DNA of 64,000 bases, from assembly GCA_028869255.1 (NCBI GenBank), contig CP110972.1, positions 811,001-875,000 on the forward strand, written 5' to 3'. The DNA is from Pseudomonas poae (lineage in GTDB: Bacteria; Pseudomonadota; Gammaproteobacteria; Pseudomonadales; Pseudomonadaceae). Below the pieces are notes generated by a model. It saw nothing but the letters and a program-made list of their open reading frames with translations, had not been told where the DNA came from and did not search any database. The stretch's first letter is position 1. Every line of letters starts with the position of its first letter. Of this stretch, positions 54,712 to 64,000 are shown in pieces. Both the position numbers and the translations under genes were made by a program.

Positions 54712-55254
54712 CTAGACCGGTAAAATCAGCGGCAGCAGGCGTGCGGTGTTGCGTGCATCCTCCAACGCCCGATGTTGCTGGCCGTGGAACTGCATTCCCG
54801 CCAGTTGCAGGGCGCCATTGAGCCCCAGAGGCTTGTCCAGACGCCGGGCCTTGGCGAAGCGCTGTTTGAGGTTCACATGCGGCGTCTGGGCCAGCGCGCT
54901 GGTCAGGTCATGGCGTTGCCATTCCAGTTCCAGCTGCAGGCGATCGTAGTCACCCCAACTGGCCCAGCCTTCGAGGCGTGTGTGGTGCTGGCCCAGCCAG
55001 CGCTCAAACAGCGGCCACACCTCGGTGATCGGCGCGGCGCTGTCGATATTCGCCTGGGTGATGTGGGTCAGCTTGCGACAAAAGGGCGTCAGCAATGGGC
55101 GGCGCAGCGGTCGCACAAAGCGCTGGAAGTGATCCAGTTCGCGGCCCTGGCGGTTCACCAGGCTCGCGCCGATCTCGATGACTTCCATCTCTGTCACGGG
55201 CCAGCCGCCGTCATCCGTTGTGGCTTCAAGGTCAATAATCAGCCAATGAGGCAT
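54712..55254 (-). CDS. 3'-5' exonuclease of the DnaQ/ERI1-like family
   Basis: A 180-residue DEDDh-type exonuclease. Exo I is 'WLIIDLEATTDD' (Asp-Leu-Glu), the Exo II region is 'GWASWGDYDRLQLELEWQ' and Exo III is 'QHRALEDARNTARLLP' (His...Asp). It resembles the KapD/ERI1-like stand-alone exonucleases rather than the polymerase III epsilon subunit. Substrate unknown. It lies between ppnP and the atu cluster on the same strand. Confidence 0.85.
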   Translation of the reverse strand: MPHWLIIDLEATTDDGGWPVTEMEVIEIGASLVNRQGRELDHFQRFVRPLRRPLLTPFCRKLTHITQANIDSAAPITEVWPLFERWLGQHHTRLEGWASWGDYDRLQLELEWQRHDLTSALAQTPHVNLKQRFAKARRLDKPLGLNGALQLAGMQFHGQQHRALEDARNTARLLPLILPV

Positions 55255-55328
55255 CGCGCAGGTTCCCGTACTCTTCCCTTACTGATGGGGATAGAGCGTA
55301 GCGCGGCCCCGTAGTTCCCGCCCAGGGG

Positions 55329-57250
<1,922 letters not shown>

Positions 57251-57263
57251 GGGTGTTGTCCTC

Positions 57264-58086
57264 GGGTGTATATCCATTTTTGCGGTAACGGCTGCTTATG
57301 GTTCCGCTCTTACAGCGGGTCACTTTTTGAAGAGCGCAAAAAGTAACCAAAAACGCTTCGCCCCATCACTCGGCACCTCGCTCTGGCTCGGTGTGCCCGA
57401 ACGCAGGCTTGAATCCGTGGGCCGCCGCGATGGGCCATCCTTGGCCCAGCGCGGCTAACCCGGCGTCCTGCCGGGTTGCCCACGGATTCAAGCCTGCGTT
57501 CGGCCAGCGTGATTGACGGGGCGTCTCAGATCACGATCAAAAGCCCTAGATCAAAAGATCGCTGACTTCGTCAGCGGTAAGGATGTAAGGGCCACGGCAA
57601 AAACAAAGCAAAGCACGGCGGCCTGACAGCCGACCTCGGTCAAATGTGGGAGCTGGCTTGCCTGCGATGGCATCAACTCGGTGTGCCTGATACACCTAGG
57701 TGTCTGCATCGCAGGCAAGCCAGCTCCCACAGAAAAGCACACCCCACTGCGCACGCGGATCCGCTTTTGATCTACACCACTCAGGTCGGCTACTAGGCCG
57801 CCGTGCTCTGCTTTTGATCTTGATCTAGGCGCCCCATTAACCACGCTGGCCGCACGCGGGCTTGAATCCGTGGGTAACCCGGCAGGACGCCGGGTTAGCC
57901 GCGCTGGGCCAAGGATGGCCCATCGCGGCGGCCCACGGATTCAAGTCTGCGTGCGGGCACACCGAGCCGGAGGCGAGGTGCCGAGTGGTGGGGCAAGAGC
58001 CTTTTGGTTACTTTTGGGCTCTTTTCAAAAGTGACCCGCCGTAAGGGCGGAACCAATACCCGCCATTACCCCAAAAACGGATAAAC
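57264..58086. repeat. Long nested-palindrome element, copy 3 (atuF-atuE)
   Basis: Third copy of the 0.82-kb unit, same orientation as the others, within the atu gene run. Its right end is about 8 bp from the atuE stop and its left end about 14 bp from the atuF start codon. It has left arm 57300-57510 and right arm 57845-58055 in inverted orientation, inner CTTGAATCCGTGGG hairpins and the central REPIN at 57646-57730. It must either be transcribed through for atuF expression or supply a promoter; none is obvious. Flanking genes are both on the minus strand, yet base composition reverses across it. Confidence 0.92.
57646..57730. repeat. REPIN at the centre of palindrome copy 3
   Basis: GTGGGAGCTGGCTTGCCTGC and its reverse complement separated by a loop of about 45 bp, as in copies 1 and 2. 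The loop has a few substitutions relative to them. Confidence 0.9.
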
Positions 58087-58093
58087 CCCCAGC

Positions 58094-58855
58094 TCAGCGA
58101 ACCCACCCCGGCCTGCGCTTCTGCACAAAAGCCTGCGTCCCCTCAATCCCTTCCTCACCCGTAACCGCCTCGGCAAACCACTGCGCCCCCCGATCCAACA
58201 CAACCTCCAGCGGCTGCTCCACACTCGCCAACAACAGTTCCTTGGTCCGTGCATTCGCCCCCGGCGCACACCGCAGCACTTGCCCCAACACCTCATCCAA
58301 CCGTTGCGCCAATGCCTGCGGATCCGCCTCGGCAAAATGCACCACACCCAAGCGTAAAGCTTCCACCCCATCAAACCGCGCCGCCGTCAGCGCCAACCGC
58401 CGGGCCTGGGTCAGGCCGATACGCTTCACCACAAACGGCGCAATCTGCGCCGGCAACAACCCCAGGCTGGTCTCCGGCAAACCAAACTGCGCCTGGTGGT
58501 CGGCAATCGCGATATCACTCACGCAGGCCAGGCCAAACCCGCCGCCCAGCACCGCGCCTTGCAGCACCACGATCATCACCTGTGGCATCGCTTCCACTTC
58601 CTGCAGCAAGGTGCCGAACGCCCGATTCAACGCCTGCAATTGATGACCCGCGCGAACCAGGTCCTTCACATCGGCGCCGGCGCAAAAGTGCCCACCCGCA
58701 CCGCTGATCACCACGGCGCGCACCTGGCTGTCCAGTTGCGCCACCACGGCGCGCAGTTCGTTGACCATCTCCAGGCTCATCGCGTTGCGGCATTCAGGCC
58801 GGTTCAGGGTGATGTGCAGCACGCCGTTATGCGGTTCCAGCAGCAAGGTGTTCAT
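58094..58855 (-). CDS. atuE: Enoyl-CoA hydratase AtuE (isohexenylglutaconyl-CoA hydratase)
   Basis: AtuE hydrates isohexenylglutaconyl-CoA in the citronellol/geraniol pathway. ATG 58855 (MNTLLLEPHNGVLHITLNRP) overlaps the atuD stop by 4 bp and gives 253 residues; the longer frame to 59218 is a shadow within atuD. Crotonase-fold oxyanion motifs are present (GAGGHFCAGADVKDL; VLGGGFGLACVSDIAIA). The 3' half is strongly C/A rich on the plus strand, hence G/T rich in codons, near the repeat. Specificity is inferred from the cluster. Confidence 0.87.
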   Translation of the reverse strand: MNTLLLEPHNGVLHITLNRPECRNAMSLEMVNELRAVVAQLDSQVRAVVISGAGGHFCAGADVKDLVRAGHQLQALNRAFGTLLQEVEAMPQVMIVVLQGAVLGGGFGLACVSDIAIADHQAQFGLPETSLGLLPAQIAPFVVKRIGLTQARRLALTAARFDGVEALRLGVVHFAEADPQALAQRLDEVLGQVLRCAPGANARTKELLLASVEQPLEVVLDRGAQWFAEAVTGEEGIEGTQAFVQKRRPGWVR

Positions 58856-60009
58856 GACTTTTTCCCAGGCAAAGTGCCCATCAGTTTGCAGATGATGCCC
58901 AGCATGATCTCGTCGGCGCCGCCGCCGATCGACACCAGGCGTACATCGCGATAGGCCCGCGCCACCGGGTTGTCCCACATAAAGCCCATGCCGCCCCAGT
59001 ATTGCAGGCAACTGTCGCTGACTTCGCGGCCCAGGCGCCCGGCCTTGAGCTTGGCCATGGACGCCAGGCGGGTCATGTCCTGGCCTTTGATGTACTGCTC
59101 GGTGGCCTGGTAGACCAGGGCGCGCAGGCATTCGATTTCGGTGGAGAGTTCGGCCAGGCGAAAGTGGATGACCTGGTTGTCGATCAGCGCCTTGCCGAAG
59201 GTCTGGCGCTCCTTGCAATATTCGATGGTGCTGTCGATGCAGTGCTCCAGGCCCTTGATCATGTTGGCCGCGCCAAACAGGCGTTCTTCCTGGAACTGCA
59301 GCATCTGCATCATGAAGCCCGCGCCTTCATGGCCGATGCGGTTGCGCTGGGGCACACGCACGCCGTCGAAGAACACCTGGGCGGTCTCGGAGCTGTGCAT
59401 GCCGAGCTTTTCCAGGGGCGGGCTGACGCTGATGCCGGGGGTGTTCATCGGCACCATGATCAGCGACTTGTTGATGTGTGGCTTGTCGTCGGAGGTGTTA
59501 GCCAACAGGCAGATAAAGTCGGCGCTGGGCGAGTTGGTGATCCACATTTTGCTGCCGTTGATCACGTAGTCGTCGCCATCCTTGCGCGCATGGGTTTTCA
59601 GCCCGGCCACGTCGGAACCGGCACCGGTTTCCGAAACGCCGATGCAGCCCACCTGCTCGCCGCTGATGGCCGGGCGCAGGAATTCTTCGCGCAGTTCATC
59701 GCTGCCGAAGCGGGCGAGGGCGGGGGTGCACATGTCGGTCTGCACGCCGATGGACATGGGGATACCGCCGCAGCGGATGCTGCCGAATTCTTCGGCGGCA
59801 ACGATCGAGTAGCTGTAGTCCAGGCCCATGCCGCCGAATTTTTCCGCTTTGGAAATGCCCAGCAGGCCCAGCTCGCCGGCCTTGCGAAAGATTTCGTGGA
59901 TGGGAAAGCGCCCGGCTTTCTCCCATTCATCCACATGCGGGTTGATCTCGCGGTCAACGAAGGCGCGGACGGTGCGGCGCAGTTCCTGGTGTTCTTGGGT
60001 GAAGATCAT
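58852..60009 (-). CDS. atuD: Citronellyl-CoA dehydrogenase AtuD (acyl-CoA dehydrogenase)
   Basis: AtuD oxidises citronellyl-CoA to geranyl-CoA. ATG 60009 (MIFTQEHQELRRTVRAFVDR) follows AGGAG and gives 385 residues, a normal acyl-CoA dehydrogenase length. Family motifs are 'GCIGVSETGAGSDVAGLKTH' and 'ERQTFGKALIDNQVIHFRLA', and the C-terminal catalytic region 'QYWGGMGFMWDNPVARAYRD' to 'VRLVSIGGGADEI'. It precedes atuE with a 4-bp overlap. Confidence 0.9.
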   Translation of the reverse strand: MIFTQEHQELRRTVRAFVDREINPHVDEWEKAGRFPIHEIFRKAGELGLLGISKAEKFGGMGLDYSYSIVAAEEFGSIRCGGIPMSIGVQTDMCTPALARFGSDELREEFLRPAISGEQVGCIGVSETGAGSDVAGLKTHARKDGDDYVINGSKMWITNSPSADFICLLANTSDDKPHINKSLIMVPMNTPGISVSPPLEKLGMHSSETAQVFFDGVRVPQRNRIGHEGAGFMMQMLQFQEERLFGAANMIKGLEHCIDSTIEYCKERQTFGKALIDNQVIHFRLAELSTEIECLRALVYQATEQYIKGQDMTRLASMAKLKAGRLGREVSDSCLQYWGGMGFMWDNPVARAYRDVRLVSIGGGADEIMLGIICKLMGTLPGKKS

Positions 60010-60025
60010 TGTTGTTGTTCTCCTG

Positions 60026-61642
60026 TTAAAAACGCGCCACACCAAAGCTGTTGGGTTGCAACGGCCGCACCTCGGCTTCATGGCAGATATCCAGCAGCAA
60101 CCCCAGCAGCGTGCGGGTATCCCGAGGGTCAATCAGCCCGTCGTCCCACAAATTCGCACTGCCATAGAGGGCCGTGGATTGGCTGTCGAGCTTTTGCGCG
60201 GTGACCTGTTCCAGCATGTCCAGCACCTTGGGGTCGGGCACCAGGCCGTTTTTCAATTGCTTGGCCTCGGTGACAATCCGCAGCACCTTGCCCGCCTGCG
60301 CGCCGCCCATCACCGCCGTGCGGCTGTTGGGCCAGGCGAAGATAAAGCGCGGGTCCAGCCCACGCCCGCACATCGCATAGTTGCCAGCGCCGTAGGAGCC
60401 GCCGACCACCACGGTGAGTTTAGGCACCCGTGCATTGGCCACCGCCTGGATCATCTTCGCGCCGTGCTTGATCACGCCGTGTTGTTCCGCCTCGGTGCCC
60501 ACCATAAAACCGGTGGTGTTGTGCAAAAACAGCAGCGGCGTGCGGCTCTGGTCGCACAGCTGGATAAACTGCGCCGCCTTGCTTGCGCCCTTTGGCGTGA
60601 TCGGGCCGTTGTTGCCGATCACACCGACGGCGCGGCCCTGGATGTGCAGATGGCCGCAGACGGTGTGGGCATCGAACTCGCCCTTGAACTCGAGGAACTG
60701 CGAGGCATCCGCCAGGCGGGCGAGGATTTCGCGCACGTCGTAGGGTTTTTTCGGGTCGTCGGGGATCAACCCCAGCAGGTCGTCGATGGGGTAGAGCGGC
60801 TCGCTGTAGGCCCGCTTAGGCGCCGGTGGCAGGCGATCGTCCCAAGGCAGCAGGCTGACAATCTCGCGCACGATGCGCACGCCGTCGGCATCGTTTTGTG
60901 CCAGGTATTCGGCGGTGCCGGCGATCTGTGCGTGCATCTCGGCGCCGCCCAGTTCCTCATCGGTCGCCACCTCGCCGGTCGCGGCCTTGAGCAGCGGTGG
61001 CCCGGCCAAGAACAGCTTGGCCTTGCCGCGCACTACCACCACGTAATCCGACAGCCCAGGCTGATACGCGCCGCCGGCGGTGGCCGAGCCGTGCACCACG
61101 GTGATTTGCGGCAAGCCCATGGCCGACATGCGCGCCTGGTTGGCAAAGCTGCGGGCGCCCTCGACGAAAATCTCGGCGGCATAGTTGAGGTTGGCGCCGC
61201 CGCTTTCGGCCAGGGTCACCACCGGCAGTTTGTTCTCCATGGCGATCTGTTGCAGGCGCAGGGATTTTTTCAGGCCGGAGGGGGAAATGGTGCCGCCCTT
61301 GATCGCGCTGTTGTTGGCCACCACCAGCATGCGCACGCCGCTGACGTAGCCGATACCGGCGATCAAGCCGCCACCGGCGGCGCTGCCGTCCTTGTCATCG
61401 TGCAGTTTGTAGCCGGCCAGGCTCGCCAGTTCGAGGAACGGCGCGCCCGGGTCCAGCAGCAGGTTGAGACGCTCGCGTGGCAGCAGTTGGCCGCGTTTGT
61501 CGAACTTGGGCTTGGCTTCCTGCGCCTTGGCGAGCAGGGTGTGTTCCAGCTGGCGCAGGTGCTGGATGCCTTCGAGCATGGCTTCGCGGTTCTGCGCGAA
61601 TTGCGGGCTGTGGGGGTCGATCAGGCTTTCAATCACCGGCAT
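60026..61642 (-). CDS. atuC: Geranyl-CoA carboxylase beta subunit AtuC
   Basis: AtuC is the carboxyltransferase subunit that works with AtuF on geranyl-CoA. The 538-residue protein has the crotonase-like carboxyltransferase fold with 'RERLNLLLDPGAPFLELASL', 'GSATAGGAYQPGLSDYVVVV', 'GRAVGVIGNNGPITPKGASK' and 'GGSYGAGNYAMCGRGLDPRF'. The same family includes methylcrotonyl-CoA carboxylase beta; the neighbours AtuA, B, D and E decide for geranyl-CoA. atuD follows after 16 bp. Confidence 0.88.
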   Translation of the reverse strand: MPVIESLIDPHSPQFAQNREAMLEGIQHLRQLEHTLLAKAQEAKPKFDKRGQLLPRERLNLLLDPGAPFLELASLAGYKLHDDKDGSAAGGGLIAGIGYVSGVRMLVVANNSAIKGGTISPSGLKKSLRLQQIAMENKLPVVTLAESGGANLNYAAEIFVEGARSFANQARMSAMGLPQITVVHGSATAGGAYQPGLSDYVVVVRGKAKLFLAGPPLLKAATGEVATDEELGGAEMHAQIAGTAEYLAQNDADGVRIVREIVSLLPWDDRLPPAPKRAYSEPLYPIDDLLGLIPDDPKKPYDVREILARLADASQFLEFKGEFDAHTVCGHLHIQGRAVGVIGNNGPITPKGASKAAQFIQLCDQSRTPLLFLHNTTGFMVGTEAEQHGVIKHGAKMIQAVANARVPKLTVVVGGSYGAGNYAMCGRGLDPRFIFAWPNSRTAVMGGAQAGKVLRIVTEAKQLKNGLVPDPKVLDMLEQVTAQKLDSQSTALYGSANLWDDGLIDPRDTRTLLGLLLDICHEAEVRPLQPNSFGVARF

Positions 61643-61645
61643 GGG

Positions 61646-62518
61646 TTATTTCTCCGCCTTGAGCACATCCGGCAGGTAAGCGCGGTGGAAGCCGTTGAAC
61701 GCTTCACTCGGCGCCTGGGCCTTGTGCAGCGGCCAGGCACGGCTGCCCAGGCTGGCGGCCCCGTCGATGCGCAGGGTGCTGCCGCTGACGAAGGCGGCGG
61801 CCGGGCTGAGCAGAAACACGATGGCCGCGCTGACTTCCGACTCGGTGCCGATGCGCTTGAGCGGCACGTGTTCACGCAGGGTCGGGATCACCGCCTTGAA
61901 CGCGCCTTCGTAGGTGTCCATGCCGCTGGAAGCAATCCAGCCCGGCGCTACGGCGTTGACCCGCACACCGGCGTAACCCCACTCGAAGGCGGCGGTCTTG
62001 GTGAAGTTGTCCATGCCTGAACGCGCCGCGCCCGAGTGGCCCATGCCGGGCATGCCGCCCCACATGTCCGCCAGCATATTGACGATGGCCCCACCGTGCT
62101 TGCTCATCGACTGGTTGAACACTTCCCGCGCCATCAGAAAACCGCCGACCAGGTTGGTGCGCAGCACGGTTTCAAAGCCTTTTTGGTTGATCGACGCCAG
62201 CGGTGACGGGTATTGGCCGCCCGCATTGTTCACCAGGCCATGGATCGGCCCGTGCGCCTGAACCACCTGTGCGACCAACGCCTGCACCGCCTCTTCATCG
62301 CGAATATCACAGGTCTGCCAATGGACGGCGCCGCCGTCTTCGGTTATTTCCGCCGCGACCTTTTGCAGTTTTTCGGGCTTGCGCCCCACCAGGATGATGC
62401 GGGCGCCGAGGGCCGCCAGTTCATGGGCGGTGCAGCGGCCAATTCCGCTGCCGCCGCCGGTGACGATGATGGTTTGCCCCTGGAACAGCTGGGCTCTGAA
62501 GATCGAGTCGAAGGCCAC
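61646..62518 (-). CDS. atuB: Short-chain dehydrogenase AtuB
   Basis: A 290-residue NAD(P)-dependent short-chain dehydrogenase/reductase of the atu cluster, perhaps oxidising a terpenol or terpenal. It shows the cofactor motif TGGGSGIG (VTGGGSGIGRCTAHELAALG), 'NNAGGQYPSPL' and the active region 'GHSGAARSGMDNFTKT', where the usual Tyr-x-x-x-Lys is replaced by His-x-x-x-Ala. This substitution is notable and resembles 2,4-dienoyl-CoA reductase-type members. GTG 62518 is the start. It is 3 bp from atuC. Confidence 0.82.
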   Translation of the reverse strand: MAFDSIFRAQLFQGQTIIVTGGGSGIGRCTAHELAALGARIILVGRKPEKLQKVAAEITEDGGAVHWQTCDIRDEEAVQALVAQVVQAHGPIHGLVNNAGGQYPSPLASINQKGFETVLRTNLVGGFLMAREVFNQSMSKHGGAIVNMLADMWGGMPGMGHSGAARSGMDNFTKTAAFEWGYAGVRVNAVAPGWIASSGMDTYEGAFKAVIPTLREHVPLKRIGTESEVSAAIVFLLSPAAAFVSGSTLRIDGAASLGSRAWPLHKAQAPSEAFNGFHRAYLPDVLKAEK

Positions 62519-62530
62519 GGCGACGGTCCT

Positions 62531-64000
62531 TTAGGTGAGTGAGTCAGCGATGTGTTGCGGCACGGCGATGGGGATTTCCAACAGCTGCTGGGCGAAGGCT
62601 TTGCCTTGCGGGTCGATGCGCAGGCTGGCGATGCCGCCGCCGCCCAGGGCGTTTTCCAGCAGGAAGTTGAGGCTGTGGCTGCCCGGTAAATACCAGCGCT
62701 CGACGCGGCCGTGCACGGGGTCGAGCACGTGGCCCATCCAGTCGACGAGCACTTGCGGGGTCAGCGCTTCGGCGATCCACGGCAGGTACTCGGGGGCGCG
62801 GGCGATCACTCCGATATTGCTGTGGTTGCCCTTGTCGCCGGAGCGCGCCACGGCGAGCTTCACCAGCGGCACGCTGGCGTCGGCGCGGCCTTGGGGCTTG
62901 GGCGGATCAACCGGCGCGGCAGGCAGGGTGGGGGCATCGGCCAGGGGCAGCGCGCAGACGTGGCGTTCGCCCTGGAAGTCGATCACCCGCTCACAGGCGG
63001 CCTTATCGATCAGAAACGAAAACAGCCGAATCAGCGGGTACACGGTTGGCCGCCCGCCCACAATCCCGGTCAGCCCCGGCGCCATGCCGGTGGCGGCCTG
63101 GGCGATTTCACGGGCGAACAACACCAGCGCCGCTTTGCTTGGGTGGCGCACCGCAAGCTTGACCACCACTTCGCGGCAATCCTGGCGCCGGGCGTGGGCG
63201 CCGTAGGTGGCTTCGCTGCCGAGCAGTTCGATATTCACTTCGGTGTAGGGCGCCCAGCCGCGCAGGCTGAACAGTTCGCTGGTCTTGTGGATGATCGCCT
63301 GGCTGACCCGCTCGGCCTTGGCCACCGCATCAATCCCGGCGATCAGGCAACTGGCGGTGCAACGAAAGCCGTCCGGGTAGGTGGCGCTGACCTTGTACTG
63401 CGCGGTTGGCGGCAAGCCCGTGGCGCCGTGCAGGCGCACGCTGTGTTTGCCTTGCTGCTGCACTTTGACCTGGCTGAAATCGCAGATCACATCGGGCAAC
63501 AGGTAAGCGTGTGGGTTGCCGATTTCATACAGCAGTTGTTCGGCCACGCTGAGTTCGCTGATCAGCCCGCCCGTGCCGTCGACTTTATTGACGGTGAACT
63601 GGCCGTCGGCGCTGACTTCGACGATGGGGAAACCGATGTGTTCGTAGTCCGGCACGTCGCGCCAGTCGGTGAAATTGCCGCCGGTGCACTGCGCGCCGCA
63701 TTCGATGATATGCCCGGCCAGCGCGGCCTGGGCCAGGCGGTCGTAGTCCTGCCACGACCAGTCGAACTCATGCACCAGCGCGGCGCTGACCACCGCGCTG
63801 TCGACCACGCGCCCGGTGATCACGATATCCGCGCCCAGCTTCAGCGCCTGGGTGATGCCCGGCGCGCCGAGGTAGGCATTCGCAGACACGCACATCGGCG
63901 GCAGCGGCGTGCCGTTGAACATGTCGTGGATGCCGTGCAGGTGCTTGAGCTGGGGTTGCAGGTCGTCGCCCAGCAGCACGGCGATTTTCAAGGGCAGTCG
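62531..64000 (-). CDS. atuA: AtuA family protein, N-terminus outside the window
   Basis: AtuA (DUF1446 family) is required for citronellol use, but its reaction is not established. About 489 residues are present, running off the right window edge. Family features are 'SANAYLGAPGITQALKLGAD' with 'IVITGRVVDSAVVSAALVHE', 'ECGAQCTGGNFTDW' and the C-terminal 'LAVARSGDKGNHSNIGVIAR' segment. It is the first gene of the cluster in transcription order; atuB follows 12 bp later. Confidence 0.88.
   Translation of the reverse strand, partial: RLPLKIAVLLGDDLQPQLKHLHGIHDMFNGTPLPPMCVSANAYLGAPGITQALKLGADIVITGRVVDSAVVSAALVHEFDWSWQDYDRLAQAALAGHIIECGAQCTGGNFTDWRDVPDYEHIGFPIVEVSADGQFTVNKVDGTGGLISELSVAEQLLYEIGNPHAYLLPDVICDFSQVKVQQQGKHSVRLHGATGLPPTAQYKVSATYPDGFRCTASCLIAGIDAVAKAERVSQAIIHKTSELFSLRGWAPYTEVNIELLGSEATYGAHARRQDCREVVVKLAVRHPSKAALVLFAREIAQAATGMAPGLTGIVGGRPTVYPLIRLFSFLIDKAACERVIDFQGERHVCALPLADAPTLPAAPVDPPKPQGRADASVPLVKLAVARSGDKGNHSNIGVIARAPEYLPWIAEALTPQVLVDWMGHVLDPVHGRVERWYLPGSHSLNFLLENALGGGGIASLRIDPQGKAFAQQLLEIPIAVPQHIADSLT

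Noticed and set aside
59828..62020. 730-codon open frame on the plus strand
   Set aside because: It is antisense to atuD, atuC and atuB, with a composition typical of a shadow frame and no domain.

Overview
The window is a chromosomal segment of a Pseudomonas, most likely of the P. fluorescens complex. The evidence is the polar-flagellum gene order with FleQ/FleSR/FleN/FlhF/FliA regulators, sigma-54 and sigma-28 promoters, CheY-CheZ-CheA-CheB-MotCD-ParCP-CheW synteny, REP/REPIN sequences with the arm GTGGGAGCTGGCTTGC, and an acyclic-terpene (atu) cluster. No tRNA, rRNA, CRISPR array, transposase or phage gene was seen.

Layout. 1-6350 holds the end of flgH, then flgI, flgJ, flgK and flgL. 6627-12070 holds a ketoacyl-ACP synthase III-like gene, the flagellin gene fliC, flaG, the cap gene fliD, fliS and a fliT-like chaperone. 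12239-16422 holds the regulators fleQ, fleS (frameshifted) and fleR. 16554-22266 is fliEFGHIJ. 22343-24742 is the hsbA-hsbR-hptB signalling module, with hptB frameshifted. 25665-32608 is fliK, fliLMNOPQR and flhB. 32773-33221 holds a cold-shock-like gene and a normal cold-shock gene. 33455-38589 is flhA, flhF, fleN and fliA. 38760-47803 is cheY, cheZ, cheA, cheB, motC, motD, parC, parP, cheW and a DUF2802 gene. From 48747 the genes are not flagellar: a YegS-like lipid kinase, a NarL-type two-component pair, an Hpt-like small protein, cheV, a MOSC protein, ppnP and a 3'-5' exonuclease. 55329-64000 is an atu cluster on the minus strand, read as atuA(partial)-B-C-D-E-[repeat]-F, for citronellol/geraniol-type terpenoid breakdown.

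Regulation follows the Pseudomonas hierarchy. Sigma-54 type -24/-12 elements (GG-N10-GC) precede fleS, fliE, fliK, fliL and flhA. Sigma-28 (FliA) elements, TCAAG-N14-G(C/A)CGATAA, precede fliC and cheV. Rho-independent terminators separate the late-gene units.

The most unusual content is three copies of a ~0.82-kb nested palindrome (24743-25573, 47814-48644, 57264-58086), each with a REPIN at its centre and each placed within about 10 bp of a stop codon. DNA on the left of every copy is G+T rich on the plus strand (about 63-73%) and DNA on the right is A+C rich (about 58-76%), whichever strand the genes use; interior controls were near 47-48%. The skew is therefore symmetrical about the element: the strand running 5'->3' toward it is depleted of C and A. 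Two of the three gene-breaking frameshifts (hptB, atuF) lie in G-runs inside these flanks. This suggests a strand-biased mutational or selective process centred on the palindromes, for example breakage and resection. It is an inference from composition alone.
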